DNA of 34,816 nt from Maritimibacter alkaliphilus (lineage in GTDB: Bacteria > Pseudomonadota > Alphaproteobacteria > Rhodobacterales > Rhodobacteraceae). A program made the position numbers and the translations under genes. Of the stretch, positions 24,842 to 33,489 are shown one piece after another; the stretch's first letter is position 1, and each line of letters starts with the position of its first letter. Where the stretch lies: positions 1 to 34,816 of the forward strand of contig NZ_JAHVIT010000012.1 of NCBI RefSeq assembly GCF_019801605.1, given 5' to 3'. The notes under the pieces were generated by a model. The model ran no database searches, had not been told where the DNA came from, and worked only from the letters and a program-made list of their open reading frames with translations.

Positions 24842-24956
24842 CATCCACTGTTCCCAAATATCCCCGCCGGAGGCGCCCCGGCCCCGCGTCTCGTGCCGCC
24901 CTCTCCGACACGCGGCGCCCTCTCATCTTTCGCTGGAAAATATCCCCGCCGGAGGC
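24842..24956 (+). repeat. Two partial copies of the CCCAAATATCC repeat
   Basis: At 24842-24874 the 22-base leader seen after mbfA recurs (CATCCACTGTTCCC then AAATATCC). At 24938-24956 a second fragment shares the 19-base AAATATCCCCGCCGGAGGC with the first (24856-24874). Neither has the two downstream hairpins of the full element; only GGAGGCCTCC (24951-24960) is self-complementary. They appear to be decayed or variant copies in tandem between the kinase and the L,D-transpeptidase. Confidence 0.7.
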
Positions 24957-24981
24957 CTCCGCCCTCCCCGGGGCCACGCCG

Positions 24982-25467
24982 TCATCCGACCCTGATCAGC
25001 GTTCCCGGCCGCGCCCGTTCCGCCAGCCACCGCGCGCGGTCCCGCCGGAAGGCGAGGCACCCCGCAGTCGGATAGCCCGGCCGGCGCCACTGGTGCAGGA
25101 AGATCGCCGAGCCCTTGCCCGGCACGGCCTCCGCGTTCCAGTCCGTGATCATCACGAGGTCATAGAGCGGGTCCGCCCGGCGCAGCTCCTCGTGCGAGCC
25201 CGCATAGGGCGCGCGCACGGGACAATTGTACTCCGCCCGTGCAGGATCGTCGGACCAGAGGTCGCCAGGCAGGATCGGCTGTGCCCAGGGGGCCGGGCGC
25301 GCCATCCGGTCGGGGCGATACAGCAGGCCCGTCACCGTCCAGAGCCCGCGCGGGCTCGCCATGTCGCCCTCGCGCTTGTCCGAGGTCTTGCCACCCCGCC
25401 CGATCGTGCAGGGCAGCCAGCGCCCCTCCACCAGCAGACCGCGATGGCCGAGGATCCATGTCGTCAC
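24982..25467 (-). CDS. L,D-transpeptidase family (YkuD domain) protein
   Basis: 161 aa, little more than the catalytic domain. [16 protein letters not shown] carries the His and catalytic Cys of YkuD enzymes. The family's usual SxGCIR ending is TAGCLAF here, so the conserved Arg is missing, as in one alphaproteobacterial subgroup. No signal peptide is visible, which is odd for a peptidoglycan cross-linking enzyme; it may act on another substrate or be exported otherwise. It starts with GTG overlapping the ribA stop as GTGA, so translation is coupled to ribA. Confidence 0.8.
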   Translation of the reverse strand: MTTWILGHRGLLVEGRWLPCTIGRGGKTSDKREGDMASPRGLWTVTGLLYRPDRMARPAPWAQPILPGDLWSDDPARAEYNCPVRAPYAGSHEELRRADPLYDLVMITDWNAEAVPGKGSAIFLHQWRRPGYPTAGCLAFRRDRARWLAERARPGTLIRVG

Positions 25468-26555
25468 AGCAGATGTCCCGATTTGCGGGCCTTGGTCGCC
25501 AGGTAGGCCGCGTTGTGGCGGTTGCGTCCGACCTGCAGCGGGACGCGTTCGGTCACGGCGATGCCGTTCTTCTCCAGCATGGCGATCTTGGCCGGGTTGT
25601 TGGTCAGCAGCCGGGCCGCGCGGAACCCCATCTGCGTCAGCAGCGCCGCACCGAGGCGGAAGTCGCGCTCGTCATCCTCGAAGCCGAGGCGATGGTTCGC
25701 CTCCACCGTGTCGAACCCCTGGTCCTGCAGCGAATAGGCGCGCATCTTGTTCGCCAGCCCGATCCCGCGGCCCTCCTGGTTGAGGTAGAGCAGAACGCCT
25801 GCACCCGCCTCGCCCATCTGGGTCAGGGCGCCGTGCAACTGGGGCCCGCAGTCGCATTTCAGCGAGCCCAGGACGTCGCCGGTGAAACAGGCGGAATGCA
25901 GCCGCGCCAGCACCGGTTCATCCCGCGGCGGGCGGCCGATCTCGACGGCATAATGCTCCGGCCCGCCGTCCTCGGGGCGAAAGACATGCAGCCGCCCGGC
26001 CTCTGCGGCCTCCATGGGCACGCGGGCATTGACCACCGGGTGCAGGGGCGAGAACCGCGTCAGGAGCTCCGTCGCGCGGGGCGCGTCGATCAGGGTCAGG
26101 CCGGTCTCGGCGGCGAAGCGGTGGCCCTCGGGGATCTCCAGTAGCAGCGCCGCCGGCAGCAGCCGGGCGGTCTTGGCCAGCTTCAGTGCCAGCCGCGCCG
26201 CTGCCGCATCGCCCTCGCGCAGGGCGCGCAGCGGGCCCTTCATCGGGCGCATCAGGTCGTCCGCGGGGTCGGCAAGGCCCACCAGCCAGGCAAGGTCCGC
26301 CTCGTCGGGCAGGGGCAGGCGGGCGACATCGCCATCGTAGACCCGCGCCTTCAGAGTCTCGGCGCGCCGGACGGTCAGCGCGATCTCGGGGCGCCCGCCA
26401 AGGGCGCGCAGGGCCGCCAGCCGGTCCGGGCTCAGGGTTTCGATCGCCAGCATGAGGTGGCAGCGCTCCGCCCCGGCCAGCACCACGCCGAGGCCAAGCC
26501 GCAGGTCGCCCCGGGCACGGGACAGCAGGTCGATGAGATCGGGCCGGAATGACAT
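25464..26555 (-). CDS. ribA: GTP cyclohydrolase II with N-terminal extension
   Basis: 363 aa. The C-terminal about 200 residues are a complete GTP cyclohydrolase II: zinc Cys223, Cys234 and Cys236 ([16 protein letters not shown]), [11 protein letters not shown] and LLTNNPAKI. It opens GTP to the pyrimidine precursor of riboflavin. The N-terminal about 165 residues ([20 protein letters not shown] onward) are unlike an active RibB and too short for one; similar extensions occur in Rhodobacterales RibA. The start MSFRPDL follows AAAGGA. Divergent from the response regulator; the L,D-transpeptidase is coupled downstream. Confidence 0.9.
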   Translation of the reverse strand: MSFRPDLIDLLSRARGDLRLGLGVVLAGAERCHLMLAIETLSPDRLAALRALGGRPEIALTVRRAETLKARVYDGDVARLPLPDEADLAWLVGLADPADDLMRPMKGPLRALREGDAAAARLALKLAKTARLLPAALLLEIPEGHRFAAETGLTLIDAPRATELLTRFSPLHPVVNARVPMEAAEAGRLHVFRPEDGGPEHYAVEIGRPPRDEPVLARLHSACFTGDVLGSLKCDCGPQLHGALTQMGEAGAGVLLYLNQEGRGIGLANKMRAYSLQDQGFDTVEANHRLGFEDDERDFRLGAALLTQMGFRAARLLTNNPAKIAMLEKNGIAVTERVPLQVGRNRHNAAYLATKARKSGHLL

Positions 26556-26714
26556 GGGCGGGGTCCTTTGCTTCGCCTCCATGTAGCGACTTGCCGGAGA
26601 ATTTGAAACATTCACCGGCGCAGGGACACGTCCGCGTGAGAGCACTATCACAATTCTTGTCCCCGGCAGGGTGCGCAAACATCTGTCGCTCAAGACGAAA
26701 CAAGGATGACCCCG

Positions 26715-27401
26715 ATGCCCCAACTCAAGAAGATCCTGCTGGTGGATGACGACGAGGACCTGCGCGAGGCCCTCTCCGAGCAACTCGTGATGACCGAGGA
26801 TTTCGATGTCTTCGAGGCGGGATCGGGCAGTGAGGCCATGCAGAAGGTGCGCGAGGGGCTCTTCGACCTGGTGATCCTCGACGTGGGCCTGCCGGATACC
26901 GACGGGCGCGAGCTCTGCCGGCTGATGCGCAAGCAGGGGGTGAAGTCGCCGATCCTGATGCTCACCGGCCATGACAGTGATGCGGACACGATCCTGGGCC
27001 TCGACTCGGGCGCGAACGACTACATCACCAAGCCGTTCAAGTTCCCCGTGCTGCTGGCCCGTATCCGCGCGCAGCTGCGCCAGCACGAGCAGAGCGAAGA
27101 CGCCGTCTTCCAGCTTGGGCCGTATACCTTCAAGCCCGCTATGAAGCTGCTTGTGACCGAGGATGACCGCAAAATCCGGCTGACGGAGAAGGAAACCAAC
27201 ATCCTCAAGTTCCTCTACCGCGCGACCGAGGGCGTCGTCGCCCGCGACGTGCTGCTGCATGAGGTCTGGGGCTACAACGCCGGGGTGACGACCCACACGC
27301 TGGAGACCCACATCTATCGTCTGCGTCAGAAGATCGAACCCGATCCCTCCAACGCGCGGCTGCTGGTGACGGAGAGCGGCGGCTATCGGCTGGTCGCGTG
27401 A
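26715..27401 (+). CDS. cenR: OmpR-family response regulator, CenR-like
   Basis: 228 aa. Receiver domain 1-120 with acidic pocket (VDDDED), phosphoacceptor Asp56 (VILDVGLP) and the conserved Lys in DYITKPF. The winged-helix DNA-binding domain has [15 protein letters not shown] and [17 protein letters not shown]. The receiver tail [20 protein letters not shown] strongly recalls CenR, an essential envelope regulator of Caulobacter and Rhodobacter, but the name rests on memory. There is no histidine kinase nearby, which fits the orphan layout. The start at 26715 is chosen because AAGGA lies 8 bases upstream; the ATG at 26706 abuts it. Confidence 0.75.
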   Translation: MPQLKKILLVDDDEDLREALSEQLVMTEDFDVFEAGSGSEAMQKVREGLFDLVILDVGLPDTDGRELCRLMRKQGVKSPILMLTGHDSDADTILGLDSGANDYITKPFKFPVLLARIRAQLRQHEQSEDAVFQLGPYTFKPAMKLLVTEDDRKIRLTEKETNILKFLYRATEGVVARDVLLHEVWGYNAGVTTHTLETHIYRLRQKIEPDPSNARLLVTESGGYRLVA

Positions 27402-27469
27402 CATTTTTACCAGAGGGTCAGGAAATCCGGACCTGACAGGTTGAACGTGAATGTGCTAGATATATGTCA

Positions 27470-27563
27470 ACGTCACGTAATTGAGTTCCCGCGCATGTCC
27501 GGGTCATGACATGCAACCTCCCTGTTGGACTGAGCCCGGGCCCCTGTGCCCGGGTCTTTTTTA
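27470..27563 (+). ncRNA. Candidate small RNA with anti-Shine-Dalgarno loop and terminator
   Basis: Downstream of the response regulator lie, in order: a possible promoter TTGAAC-N16-TATGTC (27441-27468); a perfect 7-bp hairpin GCATGTC/GACATGC with an 8-base loop (27493-27514); an unpaired stretch with CCTCCC (27517-27522); and an intrinsic terminator stem around GCCCGGG (27534-27556) with six T (27557-27562). This is the classic order of a trans-acting bacterial sRNA. It could instead be the 3' UTR of the response regulator. The 5' end is a guess. Confidence 0.45.
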
Positions 27564-27776
27564 TTGGGGGTTTGGCACGGCTTTCGGCTGGCTTTGCGGC
27601 CCGGGCGGACCGGGTGTCGGGATGGATACACGTAAAAAGTGTGCGCGCCTTCCGCGAATCTCTTCATCTTGGCCGAAGTGTTCCGACTTGGCTCCGCCTC
27701 TGCCGGAGCTCGGTCGGCCTGGAGACGCTGCCACCGCCGGCCCGCTGCCGCGACGGAATATCTGTCGCTTCCGAGG
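27564..27776. other. Intergenic spacer, no feature recognised
   Basis: Between the terminator at 27563 and the stop of the chemoreceptor gene I see no gene on either strand, no tRNA and no clear repeat. It is the 3' flank of the chemoreceptor gene. Confidence 0.5.
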
Positions 27777-29408
27777 TCAGAACTCGCTCCAGCTGTCATC
27801 CGCCACGGGCGCGGGGCTGTTCACGACGCGCCGTGTCGCGGGGGCCGGTATCGCCCGCACCGGGAGGGGCGCCCGGGCCATAGCGCGGGCAGGGGCCTCG
27901 CCGGTCCGGAACCTCTGCATCAGGTTCGACAACTGCTCTGCCTCGCGGCTCAGCGCGGTGGAGGCGGCGTTGGTCTCCTCGAACATGGCGGCGTTCTGCT
28001 GGGTCACCTGGTCGAGCTCCTTCATGGTCTCATCGATCAGCGCGATGGAACTGGACTGCTCGTTCGCGCTCTCCGCGATCTGGGACACGAGCGCGGCCAC
28101 GTTGGAGACGGATTCGGCGATCCGCTTCAGTGCGCCCCCCATCTCGTTCACCAGCGCCACGCCGCTCTTCACATGATCCGAGGAGGTGGAGATCAGCTCG
28201 CCGATTTCCCGCGCCGAGGTGGAGGAGCGCGCGGCCAGGGCGCGCACCTCGGTCGCCACGACGGAGAAGCCGCGCCCGGCCTCGCCGGCGCGCGCGGCCT
28301 CGACCCCGGCATTGAGGGCCAGCAGGTTGGTCTGGAAGGCGATATCCTCGATCACCTGGATGATGTTGGTGATCTCCAGAGAGGACGACTTGATCGCCGC
28401 CATGGCCGAAACCGTCCGTTGGACCACCTCGTCCGAGGCGGCTGAGCGCGCCTGCGCCTCGCCTGCGGCCTCCGCCGCGTCGCGGGCCGCAGTGGCGGTG
28501 CTGTGGACGTTCAGGGAAATTTCCTTGATCGCACTCGCCGTTTCCTGAAGCGAGGCGGCCTGTCGTTCCGTCCTCTGCGCGAGGTTGTTGGAGGCCGTGG
28601 CGATCGCGTCGGTATCGTCGGAAACGGCAGAGGCGTTGCGGATCACCTGCAGCACCGTTTCGCGCAGCTCCTCCGTGGCGTGGTTGAAGTCCTTGCGCAG
28701 GCTCTCGTGGGTCGCGTCGAACGGGGTGTCGATCGCGACCGACAGGTCGCGCTGCGCAAGCCGTTGCAGCGCCCGCCCGAGACCATCGACGACCATCTGC
28801 TGGCGCTCCGCCTCCAGCGCGGTCTGTTCGGCCTCGCGCAGCGTTGCGGCGCGGGAGGCGGCATCGGCCTCCGCCGCGCGCGCGTCGAGGGCGTAGCGCT
28901 GCTGGATCGCGAGGTAGAGCACCGTCGCCTCCATGACGACGATCGTGCCGTGCAGGGCGACGCGCTCAAGGTTCTCCCACAGGCTGTCCTGCACTGGGTA
29001 GACCAGCGCGGGCAGCACAAGCACGAGGGCGAGGTGGTGCACCGCGATGACCCCGGCGGCGACGATGATGACCGAGGCATCGGCCATGGCCATGGTGATC
29101 GCCAGCAGGGCGAAGAAGAGCATGTGACTGTCGAGCTGCCAGAGGTGCCCGGCGAGCGCAGCGGTGAAGGCCATCGCCTGCGCCACGAGGCCGAGCGCCA
29201 CCAGCTGTCGCCCGGTGGCGCCGCCCGCCCGTGCGCCGTAGAGCGCGAGCCCGCCCGCCAGAAGGGCGAAGAGCAGGATCGGCAGCGGCTCGTTGCCCAC
29301 CAGCAAGGCGGCCACGGGGCCGACCGGGGCGAGGGCGGCGGCAGCCCATGCGACACGCTGCGTCGCGCGCGCCTGCGCCGTGAGAAACTCGGAACTCGTC
29401 GTGGTCAT
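27777..29408 (-). CDS. Methyl-accepting chemotaxis protein with multi-pass sensor
   Basis: 543 aa. The first about 170 residues are six hydrophobic helices without a periplasmic ligand domain, including [17 protein letters not shown] and [17 protein letters not shown], a membrane sensor type seen in Caulobacter and rhizobial receptors. A HAMP-like linker follows ([21 protein letters not shown]). The signalling tip is [40 protein letters not shown]. The C-terminus DSWSEF resembles the xWxxF tether for CheR/CheB. Its start overlaps the small upstream gene as ATGA. No other che or fli genes are in the window. Confidence 0.92.
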   Translation of the reverse strand: MTTTSSEFLTAQARATQRVAWAAAALAPVGPVAALLVGNEPLPILLFALLAGGLALYGARAGGATGRQLVALGLVAQAMAFTAALAGHLWQLDSHMLFFALLAITMAMADASVIIVAAGVIAVHHLALVLVLPALVYPVQDSLWENLERVALHGTIVVMEATVLYLAIQQRYALDARAAEADAASRAATLREAEQTALEAERQQMVVDGLGRALQRLAQRDLSVAIDTPFDATHESLRKDFNHATEELRETVLQVIRNASAVSDDTDAIATASNNLAQRTERQAASLQETASAIKEISLNVHSTATAARDAAEAAGEAQARSAASDEVVQRTVSAMAAIKSSSLEITNIIQVIEDIAFQTNLLALNAGVEAARAGEAGRGFSVVATEVRALAARSSTSAREIGELISTSSDHVKSGVALVNEMGGALKRIAESVSNVAALVSQIAESANEQSSSIALIDETMKELDQVTQQNAAMFEETNAASTALSREAEQLSNLMQRFRTGEAPARAMARAPLPVRAIPAPATRRVVNSPAPVADDSWSEF

Positions 29409-29710
29409 GCGCCACCTCCGCACAGGGCGGCGACGGCGCGGCCGTCCACCACCAGAAATCCGCCCGCGCGGCGCAACCGCCCGGCAAAGCCGGGATCGTC
29501 GCCCTGCGCCAGGGACGCGAGCGCGCCCTGTAGGACCCCCACCTCATGCCCGCCCGCGCGCAGGATCGCCGCGCCCCGGTCCAGCCAGGGCAGGGCGATC
29601 ACGAGGACCGGCCCCTCCCGCACGGGCGGCAGCGACACGAGGGCCAGCACCGGACCGGCGAGGCAGAGGGTGAGGGCGGCAAGCATCACGCGAAGATCGG
29701 GCACGGGCAT
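29405..29710 (-). CDS. Small secreted or membrane-anchored protein, unknown function
   Basis: 101 aa. Residues about 6-27 ([22 protein letters not shown]) are a signal peptide or a single membrane helix. The remainder is Gly/Ala-rich with no family I know. It overlaps the chemoreceptor start by ATGA, so the two are co-translated and may work together, for example as an accessory to the receptor. The start is uncertain: AAGGAG directly abuts the ATG at 29710, whereas a GTG two codons in (29704) has ideal spacing. Confidence 0.65.
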   Translation of the reverse strand: MPVPDLRVMLAALTLCLAGPVLALVSLPPVREGPVLVIALPWLDRGAAILRAGGHEVGVLQGALASLAQGDDPGFAGRLRRAGGFLVVDGRAVAALCGGGA

Positions 29711-29832
29711 CTCCTTCCCGTTCCGGATAGCGCCAATCTCCTACCGGGCGGTTAAGCGCCGCGCGGCTTTCCTTCCGGTCAGGCGGATGCTACCCCGGAT
29801 TCCGACCCCGCAGACAGCTGAGCAGGCCCGCC

Positions 29833-30621
29833 ATGTCCTTCACCCTCGCCACCTGGAACATCAACTCGGTCCGCTTGCGCGAGCCGCTGGTGCTGCAGTT
29901 CCTCGCCCATTCCGGTCCCGACGTGCTCTGCCTGCAGGAGTGCAAGTCCCCGGTGGACAAGATCCCCGTCGAGGCCTTCCGCGCTGCCGGCTACGAGCAC
30001 ATGATCGCCCGGGGCCAGAAGGGCTACAACGGCGTGGCGATCCTGTCGAAACTGCCGATCGAGGACAGGGGCGACATGGATTTCGCGAGCCTCGGCCACG
30101 CCCGTCACATCGCCGGGCGGCTGGAGAACGGCGTGACGATCCACAACTTCTATGTACCCGCGGGCGGTGACAAACCCGACCGCGAGATCAACGAGAAATT
30201 CGGCCAGAAGCTCGACTACCTGACGGGCATGCGCGACTGGTTCCGCGACAGCGCACCGGAGAAGGCGATCCTCGTGGGCGACCTGAACATCGCCCCGCGT
30301 GAGGATGATGTCTGGGATCACAAGAAACTGCTGAAGGTGGTGAGCCACACGCCGGTCGAGGTCGAGGCCCTGGCCGAGACGCAGGAGGCGGGAAACTGGG
30401 TGGACATCACCCGGCAGGACATCCCGCAGGGCAACCTCTACTCGTGGTGGTCCTACCGCTCGCCGGACTGGGACGCCGCCGACAAGGGCCGCCGCCTCGA
30501 TCACGTCTGGGCCACGCCGGACATCTCGAACGCGGCGCATTCCAGCGCGATTCTGCGCGAGGCCCGCGGCTGGGAGAAACCCTCGGACCACTGTCCGGTG
30601 CTGGCGACCTTCGATCTCTGA
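29833..30621 (+). CDS. xthA: Exodeoxyribonuclease III
   Basis: 262 aa, usual length. AP endonuclease/3'-exonuclease of base-excision repair. Family marks are ATWNINSVRLR, LCLQECK (metal-binding Glu36), the GYNGVAILSK block, LVGDLNIAPREDDVWD and the C-terminal RRLDHVWAT and PSDHCPVLATFDL with the catalytic Asp and His. The start is by family alignment; no strong Shine-Dalgarno is present. Divergent from the small membrane protein gene. A separate promoter precedes cnoX 120 bp downstream. Confidence 0.95.
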   Translation: MSFTLATWNINSVRLREPLVLQFLAHSGPDVLCLQECKSPVDKIPVEAFRAAGYEHMIARGQKGYNGVAILSKLPIEDRGDMDFASLGHARHIAGRLENGVTIHNFYVPAGGDKPDREINEKFGQKLDYLTGMRDWFRDSAPEKAILVGDLNIAPREDDVWDHKKLLKVVSHTPVEVEALAETQEAGNWVDITRQDIPQGNLYSWWSYRSPDWDAADKGRRLDHVWATPDISNAAHSSAILREARGWEKPSDHCPVLATFDL

Positions 30622-30684
30622 GACACGCCCGGTCCCCCGGGACAACGCCGGGGCGCACCGGGACGGCAAATTGACGATCCCCCT

Positions 30685-30713
30685 TTGATTTCCGGTCGGA
30701 CGGGACGCATATA
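30685..30713 (+). promoter_or_regulatory. Promoter of the cnoX operon
   Basis: TTGATT (30685-30690), 17 bp, CATATA (30708-30713); predicted start near 30720, then AGGAG (30731-30735) and the ATG at 30742. A nearby TTGACG at 30671 has no suitably spaced -10. Confidence 0.5.
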
Positions 30714-30741
30714 GGGGCCAACCAGATACGAGGAGCGGACG

Positions 30742-31656
30742 ATGCTTGAATTCGGTCAGAACGACGCCGCACAGAACGAAACCTACGTCACCGACGTGAC
30801 CGAGGCCAATTTCATGGCCGAGGTTGTCGAGGCCTCGCAGCAGGTCCCGGTGATCGTCGATTTCTGGGCCCCCTGGTGCGGGCCCTGCAAGCAGCTTGGC
30901 CCGCAGCTTGAGGCCGCGGTGAACGCCGCAGGCGGCAAGGTGAAGATGGCCAAGGTCAATGTGGACGAGAACCAGATGATCGCGGGCCAGATGCGGGTCC
31001 AGTCGATCCCGACGGTCTATGCCTTCTTCCAGGGCCAGCCGGTGGACGGCTTCCAGGGCGCGCTGCCCGGGTCCGAGGTGCAGGCCTTCGTGGACAAGAT
31101 CGCGGCGCTCGCGGGAGACGGCGAAGACGGCGGCCTTGCCGAGGCCGTGGCCGCCGCCGAGGAAATGCTGGAGCAGGGCGCCATCGCGGATGCGGCCCAG
31201 ACCTTTGCCGCGATCCTGCAGGAAGACCCGATGAACGCGGCCTCCTACGCGGGCCTCGTGAAGGCCCATATCGCGCTCGACGATCTGGAGCAGGCCGAAG
31301 CGGTCCTGAACGGGGCCCCGGTCGAGATCTCGAAGGCGCCCGAGCTGGAAGCGGTCCATGCCCAGCTGGAGCTGAAGAAACAGGCCGCGGGTGCAGGCCC
31401 CGTGGGGGACCTGACCGCCAAGGTAGAGGCCGATCCCGCGGACCTTCAGGCCCGGTTCGACCTCGCACAGGCGCTCTATGCCAACGGCAAGGTGCAGGAA
31501 GCCGTCGACCAGCTGCTGGAGCTCTTCCGCCGCGACCGCGAGTGGAACGAGGCCGCCGCCAAGACGCAGCTCTTCACGATCTTCGACGCGCTGTCCCCGA
31601 AAGACCCCATCGTGTTGAGCGGACGCCGGAAACTCAGCTCGATGATATTTGCCTGA
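30742..31656 (+). CDS. cnoX: CnoX-type thioredoxin/chaperedoxin (YbbN family)
   Basis: 304 aa. The N-terminal thioredoxin domain (about 15-125) has VDFWAPWCGPCKQL with both active Cys (46, 49) and the cis-Pro in SIPTVYAF. The C-terminal half is a helical TPR-like domain (AAEEMLEQGAIADAAQTFAAIL, FDLAQALYANGKVQEAVDQLLELFRRD). CnoX proteins hold unfolding clients and hand them to GroEL or DnaK. E. coli CnoX lacks a working CxxC; the intact pair here suggests redox activity as well. AGGAG precedes the ATG. First gene of a three-gene operon. Confidence 0.92.
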   Translation: MLEFGQNDAAQNETYVTDVTEANFMAEVVEASQQVPVIVDFWAPWCGPCKQLGPQLEAAVNAAGGKVKMAKVNVDENQMIAGQMRVQSIPTVYAFFQGQPVDGFQGALPGSEVQAFVDKIAALAGDGEDGGLAEAVAAAEEMLEQGAIADAAQTFAAILQEDPMNAASYAGLVKAHIALDDLEQAEAVLNGAPVEISKAPELEAVHAQLELKKQAAGAGPVGDLTAKVEADPADLQARFDLAQALYANGKVQEAVDQLLELFRRDREWNEAAAKTQLFTIFDALSPKDPIVLSGRRKLSSMIFA

Positions 31657-31683
31657 GGCGGGGATCGGCCTAGCTCACCCTTC

Positions 31684-32328
31684 ATGATGCGATATGCCGA
31701 TCTTCCCGACGTGGTTCCGATCTTTCCGCTGACCGGGGCGCTGCTGCTGCCCCGGTCGCGGCTGCCCCTTCACCTCTTCGAACCGCGCTACCTGCAGATG
31801 TTCGAGGACGTCCTGAAGACCCCGCAGCGGCTGATCGCGATGATCCAGCCGAACGAGGTTCCGGGACGCGAGGACGACGGTCTGCACCAGATCGGGTGCG
31901 CCGGGCGGGTGACACAGTTCTCCGAGACCGAGGACGGGCGCTACATGATCACGCTGACGGGGATCTCGCGGTTCCGCTTCCGGCAGGAGATCGAGGGCTT
32001 CGCCCCCTATCGCCGCGCCGAGGTGGACTGGGCCGGCTTCGACCGGGACCTCGGGGCGCCGGACCGCGATCCGGGCTTCGACCGCAAGACGTTCTTTGAC
32101 AAGCTGTCGCGCTATTTCGAGGCGCGCAACCTCGACACCGACTGGGACACGCTGAAGGAGGCAGAGGACGAGCTGCTGATCAACTCGCTCTCCATGCTGC
32201 TGACCTTCGCCCCCGAAGACAAGCAGGCGCTGCTCGAGGCGCCGTCCCTGTCCACCCGGCGCGAAACGCTGGTGACGCTCATCGAATACGCGCTCCGCGG
32301 GGGCGACGACACGGAGATCATGCAATGA
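31684..32328 (+). CDS. LON peptidase substrate-binding domain protein
   Basis: 214 aa. It is the free-standing Lon N-terminal (LonSB) domain: [30 protein letters not shown] at residues 10-39, GCAGRVTQF and GISRFRF further on. No ATPase or protease domain is attached. A role in substrate or protein binding is inferred from Lon. It starts 27 bp after cnoX; the double ATG (31684/31687) leaves the start uncertain by one codon, and no Shine-Dalgarno is seen. The stop overlaps the next start as ATGA. Confidence 0.92.
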   Translation: MMRYADLPDVVPIFPLTGALLLPRSRLPLHLFEPRYLQMFEDVLKTPQRLIAMIQPNEVPGREDDGLHQIGCAGRVTQFSETEDGRYMITLTGISRFRFRQEIEGFAPYRRAEVDWAGFDRDLGAPDRDPGFDRKTFFDKLSRYFEARNLDTDWDTLKEAEDELLINSLSMLLTFAPEDKQALLEAPSLSTRRETLVTLIEYALRGGDDTEIMQ

Positions 32329-32546
32329 CCAAGACCGCCGCCATGTCCGGCACCGAAACAGCATCCGCTGCGCCGCTCTTCGACCGCCGCATGCTGGAGG
32401 CCCTCGTCTGCCCCGAAAGCCACACCACGCTGGAATACGATGCCGAGGCGCAGGAACTGATCAGCCGCAAGGCGGGCCTGGCCTTCCCGATCCGCAACGG
32501 CATCCCGGTCATGCTGGTGGAAGAGGCGCGCGCCCTCGACGCCTGA
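32325..32546 (+). CDS. Trm112-family protein
   Basis: 73 aa. The family pattern is clear: [16 protein letters not shown], then [26 protein letters not shown]. Most relatives (E. coli YcaR) keep several Cys of a zinc knuckle; only one Cys remains here, so metal binding is unlikely. Trm112 in eukaryotes activates methyltransferases; the bacterial role is unclear. It starts by an ATGA overlap with the LonSB gene. The first 14 residues are a non-conserved tail. Confidence 0.88.
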   Translation: MTKTAAMSGTETASAAPLFDRRMLEALVCPESHTTLEYDAEAQELISRKAGLAFPIRNGIPVMLVEEARALDA

Positions 32547-32652
32547 CATCTGGTCCGGCGCGGGCGGGGCCAGACACGGGAAGGGACAGCTGCCACGGGG
32601 CCAGACACCCGGCGTGCAACCGGGTCCTGTCGTTCAGCCCTGCGTCATGTCC

Positions 32653-32718
32653 CTCATCTTTCCCCAAATACTCCGGGGGACTTGCGCGGCAAAGCCGCGC
32701 AAGGGGGGCAGAGCCCCC
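32653..32718 (+). repeat. Dispersed two-hairpin intergenic element, copy 2
   Basis: Order: TCATCTTTCCCCAAATA leader, CTCCGGGGGA, hairpin 1 CTTGCGCGGC-AAA-GCCGCGCAAG (32681-32703), hairpin 2 GGGGGC-AGA-GCCCCC (32704-32718). Architecture equals the copies at 2686 and 34733, but hairpin 1 has a wholly different sequence with full pairing. It lies about 105 bp after the Trm112 stop and runs straight into the palindrome cluster. Confidence 0.8.
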
Positions 32719-32720
32719 GA

Positions 32721-32881
32721 CGGAATTTTGCAAAATTCCGGTTCGGAAAATTCGAATTTTCCGGAGAGCGCCGCAGCCATGGCCCGGTCCAGCGGCCTGA
32801 CCACGGAGCACCGACCGTGCGGCCCCGGGCGAAAATTCTTCAGGAAGAATTTTCCCAAGAATTTTTCTTAAAATTCTTGGG
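32721..32881. repeat. Cluster of four AT-rich palindromes
   Basis: P1 32721-32740 is a perfect 20-bp palindrome centred on TTTTGCAAAA. P2 32744-32763 is a perfect 20-bp palindrome centred on AATTCGAATT. P3 32831-32854 has 11-bp arms (GAAAATTCTTC) around AG. P4 32854-32881 has 12-bp arms (CCCAAGAATTTT) around TCTT and ends 8 bp from the aroQ stop. All share AAAATTC/GAATTTT and sit in an otherwise GC-rich region. P4 might help end the aroQ transcript on the minus strand, but it lacks a T-run. Confidence 0.85.
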
Positions 32882-32889
32882 CGCTTGGC

Positions 32890-33327
32890 TCAGGCCGTGA
32901 CGAGCTGGCAGATCCGGCGCACGGCGGCGGCGTAGCCTTCCACGCCGAGGCCCGCGATCACGCCGTCGGCGCGCAGCGAGACGTAGGAATGGTGCCGGAA
33001 GCTCTCGCGCTTGTGGACGTTGGAGATATGCACCTCCATCACAGGGCCCTCGAAGGCGTTCAGCGCATCGAGGATCGCGACCGAGGTATGGGTGAAGGCG
33101 CCGGGGTTCATCACGATGCCGCAGGCGCCGTGCCGGGCCTCGTGGATCCAGTCGATCAGCTGGCCCTCGTGATTCGACTGTTCGGCACGCAGGTCGAAGC
33201 CGGGCGCCATGGCGTCGCGGGCGATCCGCGCCACGTCCTCGAGGGTCTCATGGCCGTAGATCTCGGGCTGGCGCTGGCCCAGCAGGTTCAGGTTCGGGCC
33301 GTTCAGCAGCAGGATCGTCTGGGTCAT
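32890..33327 (-). CDS. aroQ: Type II 3-dehydroquinate dehydratase
   Basis: 145 aa, full length. It dehydrates 3-dehydroquinate to 3-dehydroshikimate in the shikimate pathway. Marks are [21 protein letters not shown] (Arg19, catalytic Tyr24), [51 protein letters not shown] and [23 protein letters not shown] stands 8 bases before the ATG. In many relatives aroQ lies before accB-accC; that is not so here. It is 162 bp downstream of the ureohydrolase gene on the same strand, with no feature in that gap. Confidence 0.96.
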   Translation of the reverse strand: MTQTILLLNGPNLNLLGQRQPEIYGHETLEDVARIARDAMAPGFDLRAEQSNHEGQLIDWIHEARHGACGIVMNPGAFTHTSVAILDALNAFEGPVMEVHISNVHKRESFRHHSYVSLRADGVIAGLGVEGYAAAVRRICQLVTA

Positions 33328-33489
33328 CGCGGGGCTCCTTCTTGCGGTGCCCCTCGATAGCCGATCCCGGCGCTCCGGGCGAGACCCGATGGCGTGGGTC
33401 CCGGCCCGTCCCCGGCAGTTCCGCCGCGGGAGGCCCGGGCTCAGGTTGCGCTCAGGCCGGAGCCCGACCGGTCCGGTCCACCGGCCGGG

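Noticed and set aside
27600..27680. tRNA-like or riboswitch-like fold downstream of the sRNA candidate
   Set aside because: Short complementarities only (ACAC/GTGT); no conserved arms or anticodon loop.
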